This document shows positions 25,164 through 33,397 of a DNA stretch of 64,000 nt, piece by piece. Both the position numbers and the translations under genes were made by a program. The stretch comes from HK1 sp965202735 (lineage in GTDB: Bacteria > Pseudomonadota > Gammaproteobacteria > HK1), in assembly GCA_965202735.1 (NCBI GenBank), contig OZ241844.1, positions 4,278,001 through 4,342,000 on the forward strand, written 5' to 3'. Numbering within the stretch: the stretch's first letter is position 1; every line of letters starts with the position of its first letter. Under the pieces are notes generated by a model. The model was not told where the DNA came from, did no database searches, and was given only the letters and a program-made list of their open reading frames with translations.

Positions 25164-25588
25164 CCATGCCCGCCGGCTGGTTGGGCAGTGACCCGATAGG
25201 GGCCTGACCAGGCGTGCCCCGTCAGTCCTATCCTCCCATCCAGTCACGCGGCTCACGAACTCAGCAGCGGAGGACTGCTGGTGACCATCTCGCTCGACTC
25301 CCACGACCACATTCAGCACATGAATGAGCACGGGGGCCTGCCGGGAAAACCACAGGCGCGGCCCCGTGTCCCGAGTCGCGGCCCGCCCGAGCGGCGGGGC
25401 CAGAGCGCTGTACGGCTTGCTCATCGCGCGTCCGGACACGGCGCCCGCCCGGGACTGGTACGCCGTGCAGCTTCGTGCGCCGCCCCTGCGCCTGCTGTGG
25501 GTCGCCGGCACGCGGCTGCTCGTCATCGACGCAGTGCACGGCTGGCTCCCCCGGAGCCGAGACGGTGCCCGGGCGCGCGGACCTCAAG
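25164..25588. other. 425-bp stretch without a recognisable gene
   Basis: No frame on either strand shows a known domain, a ribosome site with a plausible start, or amino-acid composition like the neighbouring genes. It lies between an IS66 relic and a broken integrase and is probably decayed island DNA. Confidence 0.6.
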
Positions 25589-25830
25589 ATGGAGCGAGAC
25601 CACGATCAGCCGCTGTCACAGCCGGCGCTCGAGGTGCTCGAACGCGCGCGGGCCCTCGGCGACGGCTCGGGGCTGATCTTTCCGTCGCAGAGCAGGCCCG
25701 GCAAGCCGCTCAGCGGTGCGGCGTTCATGAACCTGCTGAAGAGGGCTGGCTACGCCGATCGCACGACCGCGCATGGATTCCGGGCCACGTTCCGCACCTG
25801 GGCCACGGAATGCACCAATGCCACGTTCTT
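25589..25830 (+). pseudogene. tyrosine integrase fragment (P4-type) next to ssrA
   Basis: The frame reads DHDQPLSQPALEVLERARAL, GDGSGLIFPSQSRPGKPLSG and TTAHGFRATFRTWATECTN. These are the catalytic-domain segments of P4-type phage and island integrases, including the His-x-x-Arg box (HGFR). The N-terminal half, the first catalytic Arg and the final Tyr region are missing, and similarity stops near 25822. It points toward the 3' end of the tmRNA gene 150 bases away, the usual attachment site of such integrases. Confidence 0.8.
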
Positions 25831-25943
25831 TCCCACGCTTGCGCGGGAGACCGTGGGATCTTCCGGGACAGGGTGGGCGCCGTCATGCGAATCGCTGCGC
25901 CAGCACACCGTCGATAAATCAACGGGTTACATCCGGCCCGGGG

Positions 25944-25961
25944 CCATGCCGGATGGCATGG
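25944..25961 (-). terminator. hairpin downstream of ssrA
   Basis: CCATGCC and GGCATGG form a perfect 7-bp stem with a 4-base loop, 12 bases beyond the mature tmRNA 3' end in its transcription direction. No T-run follows. It may be a terminator or a processing stem, judged from position only. Confidence 0.4.
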
Positions 25962-25973
25962 GATCGTGCGTGG

Positions 25974-26331
25974 TGGTGGAGGCGGCGGGAATCGAACCCG
26001 CGTCCGCAAGCGGTCCACCTTCGGCTCTACATGCTTAGCCGCGTCTTTTCATTTGACCGCATCGCTACCCGACGGGCAGGGCTGCGAAACGGCGAGCCTC
26101 CGGAATTTGACGGCGCCGAGCGAGGCGATCGAGGCCGCGAGCCTGTGTGAGTCGACCTCCGGAATCCGCACGCACAGGCACGTGGCGGTCGAAGGCTGGC
26201 TGCCGTTCAGGCGGCCAGGGCGTAGTTGTCGTCGTTGGCAACTAATGTGTTGCAGCCGGATTTACGAGGAAGGCCGCATCCTCGGCATGCACCTGGGGTT
26301 TCATCACCCACGTCGAAGCCATGTCGCCCCC
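25974..26331 (-). ncRNA. ssrA: transfer-messenger RNA (tmRNA)
   Basis: A one-piece tmRNA of 358 bases that rescues stalled ribosomes. The 5' end GGGGGCG pairs with CGCCTCC before the encoded 3' ACCA (one G-U pair) to make the acceptor stem. The T-arm GCGGG-TTCGATT-CCCGC is intact. The tag frame at 26207-26239 (minus) has resume codon GCC and encodes ANDDNYALAA then TGA, preceded by TTAGTT as in other proteobacteria. With the Ala carried by tmRNA itself, the full tag is AANDDNYALAA. The degron end ALAA should be recognised by ClpXP. The 3' end is adjacent to an integrase remnant. Confidence 0.96.
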
Positions 26332-26377
26332 ATTGTCGTGGTGGGAGAACTCTACGTCCTGAGCCGCCGGTCCGCCA

Positions 26378-26521
26378 GTACCTCGGCGATTCCCGCCAGC
26401 GCCCGGAGAGGCCGTGCCGCGATGGGATTCCGGCACGATTCCGGCCACAAGGGCGGCCCGCCGAGGGGGATTTCGAGGGCCTGCTCCCGCCTGGCGGGAA
26501 TGGCTGGCGGTACCTCGGCGA
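26378..26521. repeat. MITE-like repeat, copy B, with inverted arms and 12-bp flanking repeat
   Basis: It resembles copy A at 17574-17716 over about 115 bases. Arms ATTCCCGCCAG (26389-26399) and CTGGCGGGAAT (26491-26501) pair perfectly. Compared with copy A, bases in both arms have changed together (CCCGCT/AGCGGG there, CCCGCC/GGCGGG here). Two exact copies of GTACCTCGGCGA (26378-26389 and 26510-26521) flank it. The right one is offset 8 bases from the arm. It sits just upstream of ssrA and next to the IS5 element. Confidence 0.7.
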
Positions 26522-26559
26522 GGCGAGGAGGAGCCGTCCCGTCGTCCGGCGCAGACTAG

Positions 26560-27398
26560 GGCCTGTTAACACTATATGGATTTGAGCGCATCGACGATGA
26601 GCGCAAAGGAGATGAAGAAGCTGAAGACCACATCGAGCTTGTCGAAGCGGGTGAACACCCGCCTGAATCGCTTCAGCCGCCGGAACAAACGCTCGACCTC
26701 GTTGCGCCTCTTGTACAGCTCCCGGTCATACTCCCATGGCGAAACCCGATTCGCCTTCGGCGGCACCACCGGCTCAAGCCCCAACTCCGCGACCAGCGCG
26801 CGGGTCTCGTCGCCCTCGTAGGCCTTGTCCATCACCAGAGAGCGCGCCGATTCCGGCAGCGCCGTGCGGGCCAGCAGCTCCCGTCCTTGCGGCGCATCCC
26901 CCGCCTCGCCCCCGGACAGCGAAAACCCTACTGCGCTTCGGTCATCCGCGGCAACCAGATGAAGCTTGGTGGTCCAGCCCCCGCGCGACTTCCCGATGGC
27001 CTGGGGACCGTTTTTTTCTCCGCCCCCGTCCCGTCCGGATGCACCTTGACCGCCGTGCTGTCGAGCGACAGCACCTCCACCTTCACCCGAATGATGCCCT
27101 GGCGCTGCAGCTCCCCAAACACCCGGTCCAGCACCCCGCTCTTCGCCCAGCGGTTCATCCGCGTGTAGATGGTGTGCCAGTTGCCGAAATGGGCCGGCAG
27201 CCCGCGCCACTTGCAGCCTTGCTCGGCCACATACAGGATGGCGTTGAGCACCGCCAGATGAGTGAGCGAGACATTGCCCCGTTGGCGCGGAAACACATGC
27301 GCGATGCGCTCGTAGTGCGCTTGCGTGAGCTCCATAGCTCTGGAATCCTCTTCATCGACCGTAGGTCCAGAGTCTATCAGAAATTGTGTTAACAAGCC
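26560..27398 (-). mobile_element. complete IS5-family (IS427-like) insertion sequence
   Basis: An 839-bp element. Terminal inverted repeats are GGCCTGTTAACAC (26560) and GTGTTAACAAGCC (27398), matching at 12 of 13 positions. CTAG occurs on both sides (26556-26559 and 27399-27402) as the target duplication or palindromic target. It carries two overlapping transposase frames on the minus strand joined by a frameshift site. Both ends and frames look intact. The right-hand CTAG provides the stop codon of map. Confidence 0.9.
26572..27335 (-). CDS. IS5-family transposase, made by programmed frameshifting
   Basis: The first frame starts at ATG 27335 (MELTQAHYERIAHVFPRQRG) and contains the DUF4096-like N-terminal domain (KWRGLPAHFGNWHTIYTRMN) and the first catalytic Asp (LSLDSTAVKVHPDG). 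It ends at 26928. An A7 run at 27017-27011 (frame GAG AAA AAA ACG) lets ribosomes slip by -1 into the second frame. That frame carries GKSRGGWTTKLHLVAADD, VMDKAYEGDETR (second Asp) and the Glu in RRNEVERLFRRLKRFRRV, and stops at 26572. This two-frame design is normal for the IS427 group. The fusion should be active. Confidence 0.88.
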
Positions 27399-28157
27399 CT
27401 AGCGGGAGTCGCCCGGCGGCAGCGTCAGCACCTCCACGCCGGTGGCGGTCACCGCCACGGTGTGCTCCCACTGGGCGGAAAGGCTCCGGTCCTTCGTCAC
27501 CACGGTCCAGCCGTCCTTCATGAGCTTCACGTGCTGCCGGCCTGCGTTCACCATCGGCTCGATCGTGAACGTCCACCCCTCTTCGAGCATCTCCCGGGTC
27601 CCCGGCGTCCCGTGGTGCAGTACCTGGGGCTCCTCGTGGAAGCTGCGTCCGATGCCGTGACCGCAGTACTCGCGCACCACCGAATAGCCGTGACGTTCGG
27701 CGTGGCGCTGAATCGCATGCCCGATGTCTCCGAGACGGATTCCGGGGCGGACCATCTCGATGCCGACCCACATCGCTTCGCGCGCGATGCGGCAAAGGCG
27801 ACGGGCGGCGACCGACGGCTCCCCCACGAACAGCATGCGGCTGGTGTCGCCGTGAAACCCGTCCTTGATGACGGTTACGTCCACGTTGACGATGTCGCCG
27901 TTCTTCAGGCGCTTCTCGCCCGGGATGCCATGGCAGACCTGATGGTTGACGGAGGTGCAGATCGACTTCGGGAAGCCGTGGTAGTCGAGGGGGGCGGGGA
28001 CCGCGTGCTGGACGTTGACGATATGGTCATGGCACAGGGCATTGAGCTCCGCGGTCGTCATGCCCGGTTCGATGTGCGTGCTCGCCAGGTCGAGCACCTC
28101 GGCCGCCAAGCGGCCCGCGACCCGCATCTTCTCGATGTCCTCGCGCGACTTCGGCAT
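27399..28157 (-). CDS. map: methionine aminopeptidase, type I
   Basis: A 252-residue enzyme that removes the start Met from new proteins. The five metal ligands are seen: two Asp (NVDVTVIKDGFHGDTSRM), His (EYCGHGIGRSFHEEP), Glu (FTIEPMVN) and Glu (QWEHTVAVT). The start ATG at 28157 gives MPKSREDIEKMRVAGRLAA, the usual N-terminus. It is divergent from rpsB, its classical neighbour. The stop codon TAG lies inside the CTAG target sequence of the IS5 element, so the insertion touched the gene end without changing the protein. Confidence 0.96.
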   Translation of the reverse strand: MPKSREDIEKMRVAGRLAAEVLDLASTHIEPGMTTAELNALCHDHIVNVQHAVPAPLDYHGFPKSICTSVNHQVCHGIPGEKRLKNGDIVNVDVTVIKDGFHGDTSRMLFVGEPSVAARRLCRIAREAMWVGIEMVRPGIRLGDIGHAIQRHAERHGYSVVREYCGHGIGRSFHEEPQVLHHGTPGTREMLEEGWTFTIEPMVNAGRQHVKLMKDGWTVVTKDRSLSAQWEHTVAVTATGVEVLTLPPGDSR

Positions 28158-28274
28158 GATGCGCCCCCCCGGCGGGCCTCGGCGCGCCACGCCGCCTCTC
28201 GCCCGATCCGCGAGGCGTCGACGTGTGGATGAGGCAATACCGAATCGCATGTCGGAAGGACGCCGCCGGAGAAA

Positions 28275-28303
28275 TTGTTGCCGCCGCCGACGTATGATAT
28301 AAA
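28275..28303 (+). promoter_or_regulatory. likely rpsB promoter
   Basis: TTGTTG (28275-28280) and TATAAA (28298-28303) are separated by 17 bases. The -10 matches five of six consensus bases, the -35 only three. Transcription would start near 28310, giving a leader of about 134 bases before rpsB. The region is a divergent spacer with map. Confidence 0.55.
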
Positions 28304-28309
28304 ACGCGC

Positions 28310-28443
28310 CCCCGGGAGGCAACGCGGCCCGGGTATCCCACACATGCACCGACACGTGCGTCCGGGTGCCGGGGACCGGACCTGAGGTCCGCGGTAGACG
28401 TCACGGGGTGCATGGAGGCCCAACCCGATCAGAGGCAGGTGCC
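28310..28443 (+). promoter_or_regulatory. structured rpsB leader, candidate S2 autoregulatory element
   Basis: CATGCACC (28343-28350) pairs perfectly with GGTGCATG (28407-28414), enclosing a hairpin CGGACC-TGA-GGTCCG (28377-28391). In other gammaproteobacteria ribosomal protein S2 represses its own operon through the rpsB leader. A multi-branched fold ending close to the ribosome site fits that, but I infer it from pairing and position only. Confidence 0.45.

Positions 28444-28447
<4 letters not shown>
28412..28447 (+). CDS. 11-residue upstream frame overlapping the rpsB start
   Basis: ATG at 28412 opens MEAQPDQRQVP and stops with TGA that shares ATGA with the rpsB start at 28444. GGGG stands before it. 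Its start lies in the 3' arm of the long leader stem, so ribosome access would depend on that fold. Whether it is translated is unknown. Confidence 0.3.
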
Positions 28448-29427
<980 letters not shown>

Positions 29428-29465
29428 GTGCGGAAGGATTCGAATCGAGAGAGGGCGGCGGATCG

Positions 29466-30353
29466 ATGCGGATTACGGCGGCGATGGTGAAGGAGCTCCG
29501 CGAGCGCACCGGGGCGGGCATGATGGACTGCAAGCGAGCGCTCACGGAAGCGGAAGGGGACCCGGAGAAGGCGATCGGGATCATGCGCCTGTCCGGTCAG
29601 GCGAAGGCCGACAAGAAGGCGGGCAGGATCACGGCCGAGGGTGTGGTCGAGATCAGGATGGACGACGCGGGAAGGCGCGCAGCCATGGTCGAGATCAATT
29701 GCGAGACCGACTTCGTGGCGAAGGAAGCCGAGTTTCGCGGTTTCGTGGATGCCGTCTGCGCCCGCGTGCTCGCGGCGGCCCCGGTCGATCTCGACGCGCT
29801 CGCCGGGATGTCTCTCGACGGGGCCGGGGGACCGAGCATCGAGGAGGAGCGGCGGAGTCTGGTCGCGAGGACCGGTGAGAACGTCAGCGTTCGGCGGTTC
29901 GCCGTGATCGACGCGAAGGGGGGACGGCTCGGCGCGTACCTCCATGGCACGCGAATCGGCGTTGTAGTCGACCTCGAAGGCGGGGACGAGGCCGTTGCGA
30001 AGGACATCGCGATGCACGTCGCGGCAAGCCGGCCGGTGGCCGTCACAGAGGCGGACATGCCGGAGGAGATGCTCGCAAGGGAGCGGGAAATTCTCGAAGC
30101 ACAGGTCGCCGAGAGCGGCAAGCCGGCGGAGATCCGGAGGAAGATGCTGGCCGGACGAATCGCGAAGTTCCTCAGGGAAGTCACCCTGCTCGGCCAGCCG
30201 TTCGTCAAGGATCCCGACCGGACCGTTAAGGACCATCTCGGTGCATCGGGCGCTGCCGTGCTCCGCTTCGAGCGGTTCGAGGTCGGCGAGGGAATCGAGA
30301 GGAAGACCGAGAACTTCGCGGAGGAAGTGCTGGCCCAGGCGCGCGGCCACTGA
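29466..30353 (+). CDS. tsf: translation elongation factor Ts
   Basis: A 295-residue nucleotide-exchange factor for EF-Tu. The N-terminal UBA-like domain is clear (MVKELRERTGAGMMDCKRAL), followed by the core with the TDFVA motif (EINCETDFVAKEAEFRGF) that inserts into EF-Tu, then EGGDEAVAKDIAMHVAASRP in the second core repeat, and the end FAEEVLAQ. The length fits the family. GAGAGGG lies upstream. The stop overlaps the pyrH start by one base (TGATG). The rpsB-tsf order is nearly universal and means shared control from the rpsB leader. Confidence 0.97.
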   Translation: MRITAAMVKELRERTGAGMMDCKRALTEAEGDPEKAIGIMRLSGQAKADKKAGRITAEGVVEIRMDDAGRRAAMVEINCETDFVAKEAEFRGFVDAVCARVLAAAPVDLDALAGMSLDGAGGPSIEEERRSLVARTGENVSVRRFAVIDAKGGRLGAYLHGTRIGVVVDLEGGDEAVAKDIAMHVAASRPVAVTEADMPEEMLAREREILEAQVAESGKPAEIRRKMLAGRIAKFLREVTLLGQPFVKDPDRTVKDHLGASGAAVLRFERFEVGEGIERKTENFAEEVLAQARGH

Positions 30354-31132
30354 TGGCCGCGTCCCGGGATGCGGACGATGCCTCTGCGTCGTCGGGAGTC
30401 GTCTATCGGCGCGTCCTTCTGAAGCTCAGCGGCGAGGCGCTGATGGGCGAGGAGCGCTTCGGGCTCGACCCGCGGGCGCTACAGACGGTGGCGGGCGGCG
30501 TCGGCGAGCTCCACGCGATGGGCGTCGAGGTCGCCCTGGTCATCGGGGCGGGAAACATGTTTCGGGGCGCCGGGCTGGTGAAGGGAGGGATGGAGAGGGT
30601 CACCGCCGATCACATCGGCATGCTCGCGACGGTGGTCAATGCGCTCGCGCTGCAGGACGTGCTCGAACGAAACGGCTTCATCGCGAGGGTGATGTCCGCG
30701 ATTCGCGTCAACGAGCTCTGCGAACCCTATCTGCGCCGCCGTGCGGTGCGGCACCTCGAGAAAGGCCGGGTGGTGCTCTTCGCGGCGGGCACGGGAAACC
30801 CGTTCTTCACCACCGACACTGCGGCCAGCCTGCGGGCCGTGGAGGTCGAGGCCAACCTGATGATCAAGGCGACCAAGGTGGACGGCGTGTATTCGGCCGA
30901 CCCGCTGTCCGAGCCCACCGCCCGGCGCTTCGCGCGGCTCGACTACGATCAGGTGCTGCAACGGAAGCTGTCGGTGATGGACGAGACCGCGATCGTCATG
31001 TGCCGGGACAACGGCATGCCGTTGCGGGTCGTCGACATGGACAAGCCGGGAGCGCTCGTTCGATCCGTGATGGGGGAGGACGAAGGTACGCTGATCGAGA
31101 GTTTACCGGGCGGCGGAGATTCGGGTGTATAG
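30353..31132 (+). CDS. pyrH: UMP kinase
   Basis: A 259-residue enzyme of the amino-acid-kinase fold that makes UDP from UMP. Characteristic parts are VLLKLSGEALMGEE (phosphate binding), VIGAGNMFRGAG, ADHIGMLATVVNALAL, VLFAAGTGNPFFTTDTAA and ATKVDGVYSADP. The first 16 residues before YRRVLLKLSGEAL are an unconserved extension, kept because the ATG overlaps the tsf stop. Translational coupling with tsf is likely. Confidence 0.97.
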   Translation: MAASRDADDASASSGVVYRRVLLKLSGEALMGEERFGLDPRALQTVAGGVGELHAMGVEVALVIGAGNMFRGAGLVKGGMERVTADHIGMLATVVNALALQDVLERNGFIARVMSAIRVNELCEPYLRRRAVRHLEKGRVVLFAAGTGNPFFTTDTAASLRAVEVEANLMIKATKVDGVYSADPLSEPTARRFARLDYDQVLQRKLSVMDETAIVMCRDNGMPLRVVDMDKPGALVRSVMGEDEGTLIESLPGGGDSGV

Positions 31133-31164
31133 TGGAACGGTGGTCCGATGGCTCGGTGAACGCA

Positions 31165-31722
31165 ATGGTCGACGACATCAAGAAGGACGCCGACTCCCGG
31201 ATGGCGAAGAGCATCGAGGCGCTGCGGCACGAATTCGGGAAAATGCGCACCGGACGCGCCCACGCGAGCCTGCTCGATCATGTCACGGTGAGCTACTACG
31301 GAAGCGATGTTCCCCTGAACCAGGTCGCGAGCATCACCGTCTCGGACCCCCGCACGCTCGCGATCTCGCCGTGGGAGAAGAAGATCGCTCCCGACATCGA
31401 GAAGGCGATCGTCCGTTCGGACCTGGGGCTCAATCCGATCGCCGGCGGCGACGTCATCCGGGTGCCGTTGCCCCCGCTCACCGAGGAACGACGCAAGGAG
31501 ATGACGCGCGTCGTCCGGCAGGAAGCGGAGCAGGCCCGGATCGCGGTGCGCAACATTCGCCGGTCCGCCAACCAGCAGCTCAAGGCGCTCATCAGGGACG
31601 AGCACATTCCGGAGGATCTGGAGAAGCGCGCGGAGGCGGACATCCAGAAGCTGACGGACCTCCATATCGCCAGGATCGATTCGGTGCTCGAAGAGAAAGA
31701 ACGCGATCTGATGGAAGTCTGA
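31165..31722 (+). CDS. frr: ribosome recycling factor
   Basis: A 185-residue protein, the same length as E. coli RRF. It has the three-helix bundle ends (MAKSIEALRHEFGKMRTGRA, DLEKRAEADIQKLTD) and the second domain (YYGSDVPLNQVASITVSDPR, ISPWEKK). The C-terminal ...RIDSVLEEKERDLMEV matches the family. ATG 31165 is chosen, and a GTG 9 bases earlier is possible. It splits post-termination ribosomes together with EF-G. It follows pyrH after 32 bases. Confidence 0.97.
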   Translation: MVDDIKKDADSRMAKSIEALRHEFGKMRTGRAHASLLDHVTVSYYGSDVPLNQVASITVSDPRTLAISPWEKKIAPDIEKAIVRSDLGLNPIAGGDVIRVPLPPLTEERRKEMTRVVRQEAEQARIAVRNIRRSANQQLKALIRDEHIPEDLEKRAEADIQKLTDLHIARIDSVLEEKERDLMEV

Positions 31723-31728
31723 CCGCGC

Positions 31729-32541
31729 ATGAGTTCGTCTCCTCTCCCGCACGTCGACACCAGTGCGGAAGTCCCTCCGGATTGCGGCCGGCGCCTCGAA
31801 GGCTCGCGCGGACGGAGCCTGCCCCGGCATGTGGCGATCGTCATGGACGGAAGCGGGCGCTGGGCACGCCACCGCAGGTTGCCGCGGTTCGCGGGGCATC
31901 GAGCCGGCGTCGATGCCGCCCGCGAAATCGTCCGTGCCTGCGGCGAGCGGGGAATCGAGGTCCTGACTCTGTTCGCGTTCTCGAGTGAGAACTGGCGGCG
32001 GCCCCGGGACGAGGTGGAAGGACTCATGGGGCTGTTCAGGAGCGTCCTCGAGCAGGAAACCCGCCGTCTCCACGAACACGGCGTCCGTCTGGAAGTGGTC
32101 GGCGAACGCCGGGGGCTCAACGACTTGCTGCGCAAGCGGATCGTTCAGGCGGAGGAGTTCACGCGCGCGAATACCGGCCTGCGGCTGATCATCGCCATGA
32201 ACTACGGCGGGCGCTGGGAGGTGACGCAAGCCTGCCGCGCGATCGCACGCCTGGTTCGCGACGGCGGGCTCGACCCGGAGACGATCACCCCCGACCTCGT
32301 GGACGAACACCTGTTGCTGTCGGACATGCCGACCCCTGATCTGTTCATCCGAACGGGGGGAGAGATGAGGGTCAGCAACTTTCTCATCTGGCATCTCGCC
32401 TATACCGAGCTCTACTTCACGGAAACCCTGTGGCCGGATTTCGACCCTCCGGCGCTGGATGCGGCACTGGGCGCCTATGCGGGTCGCCAGCGCCGGTTCG
32501 GCCGTACTTCCGAGCAGGTCGTCGAGACCCGAACGAGCTGA
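31729..32541 (+). CDS. uppS: undecaprenyl diphosphate synthase, with Ser in place of a conserved Asn
   Basis: A 270-residue cis-prenyltransferase that makes the C55 carrier lipid for cell wall and lipopolysaccharide. It has HVAIVMDGSGRWA, GHRAGVDAAREIV, TLFAFSSENWRRP, LRLIIAMNYGGRWE and DLFIRTGGEMRVSNFLIW, the five conserved regions. In region I the family consensus is MDGNGRWA, but here the Asn is Ser (codon AGC), while the catalytic Asp is kept. About 25 extra residues precede the domain. The gene starts 6 bases after frr. Confidence 0.95.
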   Translation: MSSSPLPHVDTSAEVPPDCGRRLEGSRGRSLPRHVAIVMDGSGRWARHRRLPRFAGHRAGVDAAREIVRACGERGIEVLTLFAFSSENWRRPRDEVEGLMGLFRSVLEQETRRLHEHGVRLEVVGERRGLNDLLRKRIVQAEEFTRANTGLRLIIAMNYGGRWEVTQACRAIARLVRDGGLDPETITPDLVDEHLLLSDMPTPDLFIRTGGEMRVSNFLIWHLAYTELYFTETLWPDFDPPALDAALGAYAGRQRRFGRTSEQVVETRTS

Positions 32542-32545
32542 ATCG

Positions 32546-33397
32546 ATGCCGTCGGCCGCCGCTGGTTCGCTGCCCCGGCGAGTGGCAACCGCGATCGTCG
32601 GGGTGCCGGTCGCGGTCGTCGCGATCCTCGCTCTGCCAACCGGAGGCGTCGCACTGCTCGTCGCGATCGTGGTGGTCGCGGCGAGCTTCGAATGGGCCCG
32701 CATCATGATGCCGCGGCGCCCCGCGAGGCGCGCATTTCCGCTGCTGGTCGCCGTATCGCTGCTGTTGCTGTGGATCGCCGGAGCGCAGTGGTTCGGCTGG
32801 CTCCGGATCCTCTGCGTGATCTCGCTTGCATGGTGGTGCCTCGCGCTCGCATGGGTCATCCGGTTCGAGCGGGGCGGGGAGGCGGCGGCCCTGGATGGCG
32901 CGCTCATCGGAGGCATCGTCGGATGGATCGTCATCGTGCCTGCCTGGGCGGGGCTGGTGTATGTCCACGGCTCCGGGGAGGACGGCCCGTCGCGGGCGCT
33001 GCTCGTTCTCCTGATCGTCTGGGCGGCGGACACCGGCGCCTACTTCGTCGGGCGCAGGTTCGGCGCATGCCGGCTCGCGGCGCGCACGAGCCCGGGCAAG
33101 TCCGTGGAGGGGGCCGCGGGTGGAATGGCGGCGGTGGGCGCGCTCGGAATCGCCGCTGGCCTGTGGCTGGATCTCCCGATGGCGCACGCGGCGTCGCTGG
33201 CGTTCCTGTGCGTGGCCGCCGGCGCCCTGTCGGTGCTCGGCGACCTCATGGAAAGCCTGGCCAAGCGGAAGTCCGGGGTGAAGGACAGCGGCAACCTCCT
33301 CCCGGGACACGGAGGAATTCTCGACCGTATCGACAGCCTGACCGCGGCGGCTCCCGCGTTCGCGGCAGGCTTCGATCTGCTCGGAACGCCGGGATGA
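32546..33397 (+). CDS. cdsA: phosphatidate cytidylyltransferase
   Basis: A 283-residue membrane enzyme that makes CDP-diacylglycerol, the precursor of all phospholipids. About eight membrane spans are visible. The signature is at the C-terminal side: VLGDLMESLAKRKSGVKDSG followed by NLLPGHGGILDRIDSL. WAADTGAYFVGRRFG and the SPGKSVEG segment are also typical. It lies between uppS (5 bases) and dxr (ATGA overlap), the standard order. Confidence 0.96.
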   Translation: MPSAAAGSLPRRVATAIVGVPVAVVAILALPTGGVALLVAIVVVAASFEWARIMMPRRPARRAFPLLVAVSLLLLWIAGAQWFGWLRILCVISLAWWCLALAWVIRFERGGEAAALDGALIGGIVGWIVIVPAWAGLVYVHGSGEDGPSRALLVLLIVWAADTGAYFVGRRFGACRLAARTSPGKSVEGAAGGMAAVGALGIAAGLWLDLPMAHAASLAFLCVAAGALSVLGDLMESLAKRKSGVKDSGNLLPGHGGILDRIDSLTAAAPAFAAGFDLLGTPG

